Below are positions 55,912 to 64,000 of a DNA stretch of 64,000 nucleotides, piece by piece. Within the stretch, counting starts at the first letter, position 1. Each line of letters opens with the position of its first letter. Origin of the DNA: Mitsuaria sp. 7 (GTDB lineage Bacteria > Pseudomonadota > Gammaproteobacteria > Burkholderiales > Burkholderiaceae_C); contig NZ_CP011514.1 of the NCBI RefSeq assembly GCF_001653795.1, forward strand, positions 2,457,715 through 2,521,714. Reading direction: 5' to 3'. Under the pieces are notes generated by a model. The model ran no database searches. It had not been told where the DNA came from and was given only the letters and a program-made list of their open reading frames with translations. The translations under genes were made by a program, and so were the position numbers.

Positions 55912-57516
55912 CTACGTCCTGTCACCGGACCTCGGGAGATTCCCCGATGCGCAGCGCGCGAGGAACTCATCGTGCGTGGGCATCACGTCCACGCACTGCG
56001 CGATGACGGCGCGCACGCTGTCGAGGTAGTCCTTCACCTCGTGCTCCCCGAGCAGGTCCACCAGCGGATGATGACCGTCCGCGCGCAGTCCCTGGCCGTG
56101 CATCACCTGCAGCCACGCGACCTCGGCGAAGAGCTCGTTGTTCTCCCGCACGATCCGGCCGCGGCTGCGGTACAGCGCCATCTTGGCCTTCAGCGTCGCC
56201 GGCACGTCCATCTCGCGGCACGCGCGCCACAGCGGTTCCTCGCGGCGGTTCAGGTGGTAGTGAAGGACGATGAAATCGCGCACGCGCTCGTATTCGAAAC
56301 GCCCCTGACGATTGAACTCATCGATGTCGACCTGCGCGAACCCGCGGTCCGGGAAGAAGCTCAGCAGTCGCGAGATCCCGCTCTGGATCATGTGGATGCT
56401 GGTGGACTCCAACGGCTCCAGGAAACCGCTGGACAGGCCGATGGCCACGACGTTGCGGTCCCACGCGCGTTGCCGCATGCCGGTCGTGAAACGCAGCGCG
56501 CGCGGCTCGGCCAGCGCCTCGCCGTCGAGGTTGGCCATCAGTTCCGCCGTGGCTTCGTCCTCGCTGATATGGCGCGAACAGAACACATGACCGTTGCCGG
56601 TGCGGTGCTGCAGCGGGATGCGCCACTGCCAGCCCGCCCGTCGCGCCGTCGCCCGCGTGTACGGCGTCCGCGGCGTGGTCGCCGCGCTCGGCACCGCCAC
56701 GGCCCGGTCGCAGGGCAGCCAGTGCGTCCAGTCCTCATAGCCGACCTTCAGCGTCTGCTCGATCAACAGCCCGCGGAAGCCGGAACAGTCGATGAACAGC
56801 TCGCCGTCGACCCGACGTCCGTCCGACAGCACCAGCGAACGCACGTGGCCGTCGCGCGCGCCCCCGCCCTCGTGCTGGCGCACTTCGGCGACCTTTCCTT
56901 CCAGCCGCACGACGCCGCGCGCCTCCGCGTAACGGCGCAGGTAGCGCGCGTAGAGGCTGGCGTCGAAGTGGAAGGCGTAGGCGATCTCGGACAACGGCGA
57001 CTGCGGCATGTCCGTGCGCGGGCGCATGAACTTGTTGCGCAGCGCCGCCACGCGCGCGATCGAGTACTCGCCGAGATCCGCCGCCTGGCCGATGGCGTGC
57101 AGGCGCTGCCAGTACTGGTCGAAGGGCGCCGTCAGCAGATCCTGCCCGATACGACCGAAGCCGTGGATGTAGCGCTCGCCGGGCGCGCCCCAGCCGACGA
57201 ACTCGATGCCCAGCTTGAAGGTGGCCTGCGTCTCGCGCAGGAACTCGTCCTCGTCGATCTCCAGCACCTGGTTGAAGCGCTGGATCATCGGGATCGTCGC
57301 CTCGCCGACACCGACCGTGCCGATCTCCTCGGACTCCACCAGCACGATGCGCTTGCGCCCGCGCAGCACCTTGGACAAGGCGGCGGCCGTCATCCAGCCC
57401 GCCGTCCCGCCGCCGACGATGACGATCTCCTCGATGCCCGGAATTTCCTCAGCCCCTGCGCGGCTTGCGCCACCCGCACCGTCGCCCATCCGGCCGGGCC
57501 GTGTTGTCTCGCTCAT
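55912..57516 (-). CDS. Flavin-dependent tryptophan halogenase family protein
   Basis: 534 residues. FAD-binding GGGTAGW (35-41), the halogenase signature WQWRIP (296-301), catalytic Lys101 in ATFKLGIEF, and the EPLEST loop with Glu370-Ser371 are all present, so chemistry of the PrnA type is possible. Genes of this family often sit beside large TonB-dependent receptors in sugar-uptake loci of Proteobacteria, where their true substrate is unknown; that is the setting here. No flavin reductase is adjacent. The N-terminus carries an extra ~28 residues before the FAD fold. Confidence 0.92.
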   Translation of the reverse strand: MSETTRPGRMGDGAGGASRAGAEEIPGIEEIVIVGGGTAGWMTAAALSKVLRGRKRIVLVESEEIGTVGVGEATIPMIQRFNQVLEIDEDEFLRETQATFKLGIEFVGWGAPGERYIHGFGRIGQDLLTAPFDQYWQRLHAIGQAADLGEYSIARVAALRNKFMRPRTDMPQSPLSEIAYAFHFDASLYARYLRRYAEARGVVRLEGKVAEVRQHEGGGARDGHVRSLVLSDGRRVDGELFIDCSGFRGLLIEQTLKVGYEDWTHWLPCDRAVAVPSAATTPRTPYTRATARRAGWQWRIPLQHRTGNGHVFCSRHISEDEATAELMANLDGEALAEPRALRFTTGMRQRAWDRNVVAIGLSSGFLEPLESTSIHMIQSGISRLLSFFPDRGFAQVDIDEFNRQGRFEYERVRDFIVLHYHLNRREEPLWRACREMDVPATLKAKMALYRSRGRIVRENNELFAEVAWLQVMHGQGLRADGHHPLVDLLGEHEVKDYLDSVRAVIAQCVDVMPTHDEFLARCASGNLPRSGDRT

Positions 57517-57563
57517 TCGGATCTCCTCGTTGTCGCGCCGCGCGGTCGGCGTCGCACCGCCTT

Positions 57564-59075
57564 TCAGGCGCCGTCCATGACCGGCGTCGCCTCGAACGCG
57601 CCGCCGAAATGCACCGTCGCATGCAGCCCGCGGCCCTCGGGCCCGGACGCCAGTTCGATGCGGGCGTCGTTGCGATGCGCGGCCCGCTCGGCGATCGCCA
57701 GTCCGAGCCCGCTGCCGGGTTGCTCCTGGCCGGGCAGGCGGTAGAAGCGCTCGAACACGCGCTGCCGCAACGCCGGCTGGATGCCGGGGCCTTCATCGAG
57801 CACGGTCAGGCGGCAGCCCTCGGCCTCGCGATGCAGGCGCACCTCGATGCGCCCGCCGGACGGCGAATACTTGATCGCGTTGCCCACGAGGTTGTCGACC
57901 AGCGCGAACAGGCTCTCCTGATGCACCGGCCGCACGCATTCGTCGTCGGCATGGAAGTCGATCTCGATGCCGCGCTGCAGCGCCAGCGGCACGGCCGCGG
58001 CCAGTCGCTCGCGCACCAGCGCGGCGATGGAGAGTGCGGGCGGCCGCTCGGCACCCGGCTCGGCGCGCGCGCGTTCGAGCGCCAGCAGCTGGTTCACAAG
58101 GTGCGTCGCCCGTGCGAGCCCGATGCGCAGGCCCTCGCTGACTTCGGCATGCCGCTGCGGATCCGCGTCGGCGCTGCGCGTCTGCAGCAGGTGCGCGTTC
58201 AGCTGGATCGCGGCGAGCGGCGTCTTGAGCTCATGCGCCGCGTCGGTGAGGAACTCGTGCTCGTGCTCGATGCGCTTGCGCAGGCGCGCCATCAGGCTGT
58301 TCAGCGACTCCACCAGCGGCGACAGCTCGCGGTAGTCGGACGGCGGCAGCGGCGTCAGGTCCTGGTCCGAGCGGTGCTCGATGTCGCGGGCGAAGCGCCG
58401 CAGCGGCCGCAGGCCGATGCCGACGATGAGCCACGCCGGCAGCATCAGCAGCGGCAGGCTGAAGATGGTCGAGCGCAGCAGGAAGCTCACGCCCGAATAG
58501 GTGAACATCCAGCGGTCGTCGACCTCGTGGCTGCGCTCGACGACCAGCCCCGTGGCCGCGTCGCGCTCGACCGCGCGCACCCAGCCGTTGGCATGCCGGG
58601 CCTGCGGCGAATCCGGCAGCGGCAGCGCATCGGGCAGGTCCGGCATCGAGTTGTAGAGCAGGGCCTCGCCGCGCCAGATGCGCACGCGCACGTGGGAGCG
58701 GTAGTCGAGCTCGCGGAACATCTCGACCCGCACCGCCTCGGCGGAGACCGCCGCCGCGCGCAGGCGCTCGGGCGACCCGGCCAGCGGCGAGACCATGAGC
58801 AGCAGCTCCTGCGCGTGGGCGCGGTTCTCGGCGTCGGTGCGGAAGCGCTGCGTCGCGCGCGCTTCCAGCACGACGTAGACGAAACCCGCCACGAATACCA
58901 GCAGGATCACCGCGCTGAAGCCCAGCAGCAGGCGGCGGAACAGCGACGACGGATTGGTCGCCCTGGTCGCGCTGGCCGGCTCCGACACCGTGGACACCGT
59001 GGACGCCGTGGACGCCGTGGACGCTGAAGACGCCTTGAACGCCTTGGTCGCGTTGATCGTCTTGGAGGAGGCCAT
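57564..59075 (-). CDS. Sensor histidine kinase of the TonB/GH locus
   Basis: 503 residues. A Ser/Thr/Ala/Val-rich leader made of 9-bp repeats precedes the first membrane helix (LLLGFSAVILLVFVAGFVYVVL). A periplasmic domain of ~150 residues and a second helix (FSLPLLMLPAWLIVGIGLRPL) follow. HisKA has His281 (DAAHELKTPLAAIQL); HATPase_c has NAIKYSPSGG, DEGPGI and GSGLGLAIAE. It begins one base after the response regulator stop. The periplasmic signal may be a sugar, by context only. Confidence 0.92.
   Translation of the reverse strand: MASSKTINATKAFKASSASTASTASTVSTVSEPASATRATNPSSLFRRLLLGFSAVILLVFVAGFVYVVLEARATQRFRTDAENRAHAQELLLMVSPLAGSPERLRAAAVSAEAVRVEMFRELDYRSHVRVRIWRGEALLYNSMPDLPDALPLPDSPQARHANGWVRAVERDAATGLVVERSHEVDDRWMFTYSGVSFLLRSTIFSLPLLMLPAWLIVGIGLRPLRRFARDIEHRSDQDLTPLPPSDYRELSPLVESLNSLMARLRKRIEHEHEFLTDAAHELKTPLAAIQLNAHLLQTRSADADPQRHAEVSEGLRIGLARATHLVNQLLALERARAEPGAERPPALSIAALVRERLAAAVPLALQRGIEIDFHADDECVRPVHQESLFALVDNLVGNAIKYSPSGGRIEVRLHREAEGCRLTVLDEGPGIQPALRQRVFERFYRLPGQEQPGSGLGLAIAERAAHRNDARIELASGPEGRGLHATVHFGGAFEATPVMDGA
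58984..59037 (-). repeat. Six 9-bp tandem repeats in the kinase leader
   Basis: Units of the type gacaccgtg/gacgccgtg in frame, encoding the alternating Ser/Thr/Val/Ala leader. They are nearly perfect over the first four units and decay after. Confidence 0.75.
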
Positions 59076-59076
59076 G

Positions 59077-59739
59077 TCAGCCGTTCTCGCGCTGCAGCAT
59101 GTAGCCCACGCCGCGCACCGTGCGGATGTAGCGGTCGCCGATCTTCTTGCGCAGGTTGGAGATGTGCACGTCCAGCGTCGCGCCGTCGCTGAAGGGCAGC
59201 ACGCGGCGCTCCAGCTCGGCGCGCGTGAGCACGCGGTCGGACTGCTTCACCAGCGTCAGCAGCAGCGCGAATTCCGTCTTGGACAGGGACACCGGCGCGT
59301 CGCCGACGGTGACGCGCATGCGGCGCTCCTCGATGCTCAGCGCGCCGCAGTGCCACAGCGCGTCGGCGTCCGGCGACGCGCCGCTGCGGCGCAGGATCGC
59401 GCGCAGCCGCACCAGCAGTTCGGGGATCTCGAAGGGTTTGATCAGGTAGTCGTCGGCGCCCCGGTCGAAGCCGCGCAGCCGGTCCTGCAATCCGTCCCGC
59501 GCCGTGATGATCAGCACCGGCACGGTGAGCCCCGCGGCGCGGATCTGCGTCAGCACCTCGTTGCCGTCGCCGTCGGGCAGCCCGAGGTCCAGCAGCACCG
59601 CGTCGAAGTCCTCGAGCCGCAGCCGCTCGACCGCGTCGGCGGCCATGCGCACCCACACCACCTCGTGGCCTTCGTCGCGGAACGCCGTCAGCAGCGCGCG
59701 GCCGATGCTCAGGTCGTCTTCAATCAGATAGATCTTCAC
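59077..59739 (-). CDS. OmpR/PhoB-family response regulator of the TonB/GH locus
   Basis: 220 residues from a GTG at 59739, where KIYLIEDDLSIG begins; an ATG at 59772 would add an unlikely leader. The receiver has phospho-Asp51 (AVLLDLGLPDGDG) and LIKPFE; the winged helix has ATLDVHISNLRKKIG and VRGVGYMLQRENG. It is first in the pair with the kinase and divergent from the TonB receptor. Direct repeats in the gap between them are the likely binding sites. Confidence 0.93.
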   Translation of the reverse strand: MKIYLIEDDLSIGRALLTAFRDEGHEVVWVRMAADAVERLRLEDFDAVLLDLGLPDGDGNEVLTQIRAAGLTVPVLIITARDGLQDRLRGFDRGADDYLIKPFEIPELLVRLRAILRRSGASPDADALWHCGALSIEERRMRVTVGDAPVSLSKTEFALLLTLVKQSDRVLTRAELERRVLPFSDGATLDVHISNLRKKIGDRYIRTVRGVGYMLQRENG

Positions 59740-59794
59740 GCGGACCAGTCTATCGGGGGCAATGCCGGGCACCCATCCGGATTGAACCCGTTAT

Positions 59795-59852
59795 CTTCAG
59801 ATTTCCTTCAGGCGCGATCGGGCCCGGCACGCGAAGCTTCACATCAGCTTCA
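59795..59852. promoter_or_regulatory. Two pairs of CTTCA direct repeats (candidate response-regulator sites)
   Basis: CTTCA starts at 59795 and 59806, and again at 59837 and 59848. Each pair is 11 bp apart, and the two pairs are 42 bp apart, about four helical turns. Spacing of 11 bp is usual for OmpR/PhoB-type regulators. The sites lie between the regulator and receptor genes. Confidence 0.6.
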
Positions 59853-59980
59853 GCGGCGCTCGATCCGCATTGACGGTGACTGGCGGGCTCCAGACCATGG
59901 CGCCAGTTCGCATCGCCATGCCTTCGACCAAGGGCAGCGCGGCGCAGGACTTCGAACACTAAAACATCGCGAGGCAAACC

Positions 59981-62908
59981 ATGGTCCCCGTTCTTCCGTC
60001 GAGAGCGCCCCGCGCGCTCACCCTGGCGCTGCGACGCCTGCCCGTGGCGCAGGCCTGCGCCCTGCTGATGCTGGGCGCGTCCGGCGCCCACGCCCAGAGC
60101 GCCGCGCCCCCCGAGTCCGCCGCCTCCGCGCCGCGACCGGGCGCCAACCCCGGCACGAACCCGGGCGCAAACCCCGGCACCAAACCGAACGAAGCGAAGA
60201 GGGACTCCGACGCCGCGCTGGAGACCGTCGTCGTCACCGGCATCCGCCGCAGCGTGGAGGACTCCATCGCCGTCAAGCGCAACGCCAGCTCGATCGTGGA
60301 GGCGGTGTCCTCCGAGGACATCGGCAAGCTGCCCGACGTGACCGTGGCGGAATCGCTGGGCCGCGTCAGCGGCGTGGCCACGCAGCGCGACAAGGTCAGC
60401 GGCAAGGCCAGCGGCGTGAGCGTGCGCGGCATGTCGCCGTCCTTCAACGGCTCGCTGCTCAACGGTCGCGAGCAGGCCTCGACCAGCGATGCGCGCAGTC
60501 CCGAGTTCGACCTCTTCCCCGCCGAGCTCACCAGCAGCCTGCTGGTCTACAAGACGCCCGATCCCAGCCTGGTCGGCCAGGGCCTGGCCTCGACCATCGA
60601 CCTGCGCACCATCCGCCCGCTGGACTACGCCAAGCGCAGCGTCGCGATCAGCGGCCGCAAGGAACGCATCGGCGTGGGCTCCGGCACCGAGGCCGGCGAC
60701 GGCCATCGCGCCGGCCTGGTCTACGTCGACCAGTTCTCGGACCGCCGGATCGGCCTCGCGCTGGGCCTGAGCTCGCTGCGGGAGGACAACGGCGGCGAAC
60801 TCAAGTTCGACAACTGGGGCGGCTACGCGCCCAAGGTCGATTACCAGGGCCAGCAGGTCACCGTGCCCGGCGGCTTCCTCGCCGAGACCTCCAAGCGCAA
60901 GACCGAACGCGACGGCGCCTTCGTGACGCTGCAGTTCAAGCCCAACGCGGACTTCAAGACCACCGCCGACCTGTTCTGGTCGCGCGGCAACGAGACCACC
61001 AAGAAGACCGGCATCGAAGGCGCCATCGCCTTCGGCACCGGCCCCTACGATCCCAACGGCGCGCTGACCAACGCCACCATCGTCGACGGCGTGGCCAACG
61101 CCGGCACGATCAGCAACTACAAGGCGGACGTGCGCAACCACGTCTACGGCAGCAAGGACCGGCTGCTGTCGCTGGGCCTCAACAGCGAGCTGCGCACCGG
61201 CGACTGGCGCTGGGAAGGCGACATCGCCCACTCGCGCGGCGTCAAGGACATCAGCAACTACGAGACCACCGCGGGCCAGCCGGGCAACACGCCGGAGAGC
61301 CAGCTCGGATCCATCAGCTGGACCGGCTTCAACGGCAACAACTTCGGCGACGTGAAGTACACGCCCAGCCTGAACTACGCGGACCGCAACGTCGCCGTGC
61401 TGACCGACGTCGCCGGCTGGGGCGGCGGCGTGAACTCCCCGCAGGCCGGCTACGTGGCGCTGCCGCGCATCACCGACCAGGTCGACAGCCTGCGCTTCGT
61501 CGCGCACCACGACGCGGGCTGGGGCCCGATCGCGGGCACGCGCTTCGGCGCCAACTTCACCAAGCGCGACAAGGCGCGCACCGGCCAGGAGGGCCGGCTC
61601 TACATCCTCGGCGGCGACGGCTACGCCAGCGTGCCGGTGCCGGGCAGCGAGACCGGGATCGCCGGCCCGACCGGCATCCCCGTCGTGTCCTTCGATCCGA
61701 CCGGCACGCTGGGCTCGATCTACGGCATCAACCGCTGGGTCGATTCCACGGTGCTGGCGCGCGACTGGTCGGTGCGGGAGAAGGTCGCCACCGTCTTCGC
61801 GATGGCCGACCTGGCCGGCGACCTCGGTCCCCTGCCCTACACGGGCAACGTCGGCTTCCAGGTCGTCAACACGCGGCAGCGCTCCACCGGCAACCAGGTC
61901 GACCTGGCCAACTGCACCGGCATCACGGTCGAGACCTGCCCCTATGTCGAACGCAGCGAGGGCGACAACTACACGCGCTTCCTGCCCAGCATGAACCTGA
62001 CGCTGGACCTGGGATCGCAGCAGCTGCTGCGCTTCGGCGCGGGCAAGCAGCTGGCGCGGCCCAACCTGGACAACATGAAGGCCAGCCTGGACTTCCAGGT
62101 GCAGAACGCCACGTCCGTCTCGCCCGCGCTGACGGGCTTCGCCGGCAATCCGAAACTCAAGCCCTACGAGGCCTGGGCGCTGGACCTCTCCTACGAGAAG
62201 TACTTCGGCCGGCACGGCTACATCAGCACCGCGGTCTTCTACAAGAAGCTGGAGAACTACGTCATCAACGCGCCGCGCGGCTTCGACTTCGCGCCCTTCG
62301 TCAGCGCCAACACGCCGCTGCCGACGACCGGTCCGTTCAAGGACTCGACGGTCGGCTTCCTGACCCAGCCGATGAACGGCCAGGGCGGCAACATGAAGGG
62401 CGTCGAGGTTTCGGTCAACCTGCCGCTCAACATGCTGAGCAGCTGGCTGGACGGCTTCGGCACCTCGCTGAACTACTCGTACACCGACAGCTCGGTGCGC
62501 CTGCCCACGTCCGGTTTCGTGACGCCGCAGAACGGCCCCGTCTTCAAGGACAGCGTGCCCGAGATCGGCCTGCCCGGCCTGTCCAAGCGGGTCGCCACGG
62601 TGCGCCTGTACTACGAGAAGAACGGCTGGCAACTGGCCTGGGCGGCGCACCGCCGCTCCGATTTCATCGGCCAGATCCTGGACTACCGCAGCGACTCGCA
62701 GTTCACCTTCATCAAGAGCGAGACCATCGTCGACATGCAGCTGGGCTACGAGTTCCAGACCGGCTGGCTCAAGGGACTGTCGGTGCTGCTGCAGGGGCAC
62801 AACATGACCAACGCGCCGTTCCAGGAGTACACGACCGATCCGAATGTCGTCACCAACAAGGTCAAGTACGGCAAGACCTACCGGCTGGGGCTGAACTACA
62901 AGTTCTGA
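59981..62908 (+). CDS. TonB-dependent receptor (Xanthomonas/Caulobacter carbohydrate type)
   Basis: 975 residues. Signal peptide (ACALLMLGASGAHAQ), a Pro/Asn/Gly-rich linker (PGANPGTNPGANPGTKPNE), TonB box (LETVVVTGIRRS), plug (KLPDVTVAESLGRVSGV), and a large beta-barrel ending YRLGLNYKF with the C-terminal Phe needed for outer-membrane assembly. Length and plug resemble the family that imports oligosaccharides in Xanthomonas and Caulobacter. The neighbours (GH13 downstream; GH87 and halogenase across the divergent two-component pair) suggest alpha-glucan fragments as ligand; this is inference. Confidence 0.92.
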   Translation: MVPVLPSRAPRALTLALRRLPVAQACALLMLGASGAHAQSAAPPESAASAPRPGANPGTNPGANPGTKPNEAKRDSDAALETVVVTGIRRSVEDSIAVKRNASSIVEAVSSEDIGKLPDVTVAESLGRVSGVATQRDKVSGKASGVSVRGMSPSFNGSLLNGREQASTSDARSPEFDLFPAELTSSLLVYKTPDPSLVGQGLASTIDLRTIRPLDYAKRSVAISGRKERIGVGSGTEAGDGHRAGLVYVDQFSDRRIGLALGLSSLREDNGGELKFDNWGGYAPKVDYQGQQVTVPGGFLAETSKRKTERDGAFVTLQFKPNADFKTTADLFWSRGNETTKKTGIEGAIAFGTGPYDPNGALTNATIVDGVANAGTISNYKADVRNHVYGSKDRLLSLGLNSELRTGDWRWEGDIAHSRGVKDISNYETTAGQPGNTPESQLGSISWTGFNGNNFGDVKYTPSLNYADRNVAVLTDVAGWGGGVNSPQAGYVALPRITDQVDSLRFVAHHDAGWGPIAGTRFGANFTKRDKARTGQEGRLYILGGDGYASVPVPGSETGIAGPTGIPVVSFDPTGTLGSIYGINRWVDSTVLARDWSVREKVATVFAMADLAGDLGPLPYTGNVGFQVVNTRQRSTGNQVDLANCTGITVETCPYVERSEGDNYTRFLPSMNLTLDLGSQQLLRFGAGKQLARPNLDNMKASLDFQVQNATSVSPALTGFAGNPKLKPYEAWALDLSYEKYFGRHGYISTAVFYKKLENYVINAPRGFDFAPFVSANTPLPTTGPFKDSTVGFLTQPMNGQGGNMKGVEVSVNLPLNMLSSWLDGFGTSLNYSYTDSSVRLPTSGFVTPQNGPVFKDSVPEIGLPGLSKRVATVRLYYEKNGWQLAWAAHRRSDFIGQILDYRSDSQFTFIKSETIVDMQLGYEFQTGWLKGLSVLLQGHNMTNAPFQEYTTDPNVVTNKVKYGKTYRLGLNYKF

Positions 62909-62980
62909 TCCGGCAGACCCGTCAGGAACCCTTGTCCCGATGCCCGTTCACGAGCGTTCGGGATCAGGAACGTCTCCGTT

Positions 62981-63038
62981 GCCGCGCCCGGTGGCCTGAC
63001 CGTGCGTGTGTCCGGCTCCGCCGGGCGCGGCTCTTTTT
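62981..63038 (+). terminator. Terminator between the TonB receptor and GH13 genes
   Basis: An 11-bp perfect stem (GCCGCGCCCGG at 62981-62991 with CCGGGCGCGGC at 63021-63031) with a 29-nt loop, followed by TCTTTTT. It may be partial, since the next gene is on the same strand 46 bp later. Confidence 0.85.
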
Positions 63039-63083
63039 ATTCCCATGACCCGAACGTCCCTCGACGTTCAAGGCCGATCCGCG

Positions 63084-64000
63084 ATGTCTTCTGATTCCTT
63101 CGACGATCCCTTCAATCCGGCGACATCGCCGACGGCGGCTCCGGCGCCACTCGCCCCGATCGCGCGGCGGCGCTGGTTGCAGGCTGGTGCCGCGCTGCCG
63201 CTGGCGATGCTGGGCGGTGGGGCGTCCGCGTCTCCCGCCGCGGATCAGGCGATCGCGCCGCGGCGGGAGGCGTCGTCACCCGCCGGCGGCGATGCGCGCT
63301 ACGCGGCCAAGCCCTATGTCGAACTGCGCCATCCCGACTGGGCGCGCGACGCGACGATCTACCAGATCAACCTGCGCCAGTTCACGCCCGAAGGCACGCT
63401 GCGCGCCGCGCAGGCGCAGCTGCCGCGGCTGCAGGCGCTGGGGGTCGGCATCCTGTGGCTGATGCCCATCCATCCGATCGGCGAGCGCCAGCGCAAGGGC
63501 TCGCTCGGCAGCCCGTACGCGGTGAAGGACTTCCGCGCGGTGAACCCCGAGTTCGGCGACGCCGCGGACCTGCGCCGCTTCATCGACCGCGCGCATGCGC
63601 TGGGTCTGCGCGTGATCCTGGACTGGGTCGGCAACCACACCGCGTGGGACAACGTGCTGGTGGCGCAGCATCCCGAGTGGTATGCGCGGGACGCGGCCGG
63701 CCGCTTCCATCCCACGCCCTGGTACGACTGGGACGACATCATCGACCTCGACTACGACCAGCCCGGCCTGCGCCGCTACATGACCGAGGCGCTGGTGTAC
63801 TGGGTGAAGGAGTTCGGCGTCGACGGCTACCGCGTCGACGCGGCGGGGCTGGTGCCGCTGGACTTCTGGGAAGAGGCCGCGCGGCAGATGCGCGCGGTGA
63901 AGCCGGTGTTCCTGCTGGCGGAGTGGGAGGGACGCGACTTCCACGCGCGCGCCTTCGACGCGACCTATGCCTGGACCTGGTGGGACGCGCTGAAGCACAT
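63084..64000 (+). CDS. GH13 alpha-amylase family glycosidase (3' truncated)
   Basis: 305 residues visible; the gene runs off the window. A twin-arginine-like leader (ARRRWLQAGAALPLAML) suggests Tat export. The GH13 regions are present: ATIYQINLRQFTPEGTL, DWVGNHTAWDN as region I, GVDGYRVDAAG with nucleophile Asp252, and FLLAEWEGRD with acid/base Glu280. Substrate specificity within GH13 cannot be fixed from this part. An in-frame ATG at 63045 is an alternative start; 63084 has AAGG upstream. Confidence 0.9.
   Translation, partial: MSSDSFDDPFNPATSPTAAPAPLAPIARRRWLQAGAALPLAMLGGGASASPAADQAIAPRREASSPAGGDARYAAKPYVELRHPDWARDATIYQINLRQFTPEGTLRAAQAQLPRLQALGVGILWLMPIHPIGERQRKGSLGSPYAVKDFRAVNPEFGDAADLRRFIDRAHALGLRVILDWVGNHTAWDNVLVAQHPEWYARDAAGRFHPTPWYDWDDIIDLDYDQPGLRRYMTEALVYWVKEFGVDGYRVDAAGLVPLDFWEEAARQMRAVKPVFLLAEWEGRDFHARAFDATYAWTWWDALKH

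Noticed and set aside
58954..63048. Very long plus-strand frame through the TonB receptor
   Set aside because: Arg/Gly/Ala-rich shadow of the receptor frame, typical of high-GC DNA; the receptor frame has recognisable domains throughout.

Overview
The window is high-GC chromosomal DNA from a betaproteobacterium. Housekeeping loci (tandem glycine riboswitch with gcvTHP and sdaA, divergent pepA/lptFG, holC, xerD, cysB-type LysR) and the XrtA/PEP-CTERM regulatory genes prsK/prsR/prsT point to Burkholderiales. A Roseateles/Mitsuaria-like genus is my inference from gene content and style; no search was run. I see no transposase, phage gene, CRISPR array or integron.

Layout: (1) 1-11.7 kb: 3' part of a membrane diguanylate cyclase, GNAT, MarC, Lrp, a very large uncharacterised protein with a phosphatase-like signature, xerD, a periplasmic HtrA/MucD-type protease, and a TctD/QseB-type two-component pair. 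(2) 11.7-18.3 kb: glycine riboswitch and gcvT-gcvH-gcvP-sdaA, a glycine-to-serine-to-pyruvate route, with a large inverted repeat between gcvP and sdaA. (3) 18.5-20.8 kb: an orphan spore-coat-U domain protein and a DHA2-type exporter. (4) 20.8-31 kb: one minus-strand operon of sugar transferase, prsK, prsR, prsT, an exosortase-associated acyltransferase fused to PilZ, and a Tat-type serine protease. No exosortase or PEP-CTERM substrate lies in the window. (5) 31-44.5 kb: mostly housekeeping (amino-acid binding protein, holC, pepA, lptFG, CbiX-like, CysB, aminotransferase, FimV-like, CRP/FNR, phosphotransferase). (6) 44.5-52.5 kb: accessory redox genes with four LysR regulators. (7) tRNA-Pro(UGG). 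(8) 52.8-64 kb: a putative alpha-glucan locus with a GH87 alpha-1,3-glucanase, a flavin-dependent halogenase, a two-component system divergent from a large TonB-dependent receptor, and a GH13 glycosidase cut by the window end.

The most unusual signals are these. A 70/71-nt intergenic element occurs twice; every substitution between the copies is compensated inside one hairpin. The acyltransferase-PilZ fusion sits in the prs operon. The 815-aa protein has a degenerate tyrosine-phosphatase P-loop. CTTCA repeats at 11-bp spacing lie between the two-component genes and the TonB receptor. The GH87 catalytic aspartates match the family spacing.
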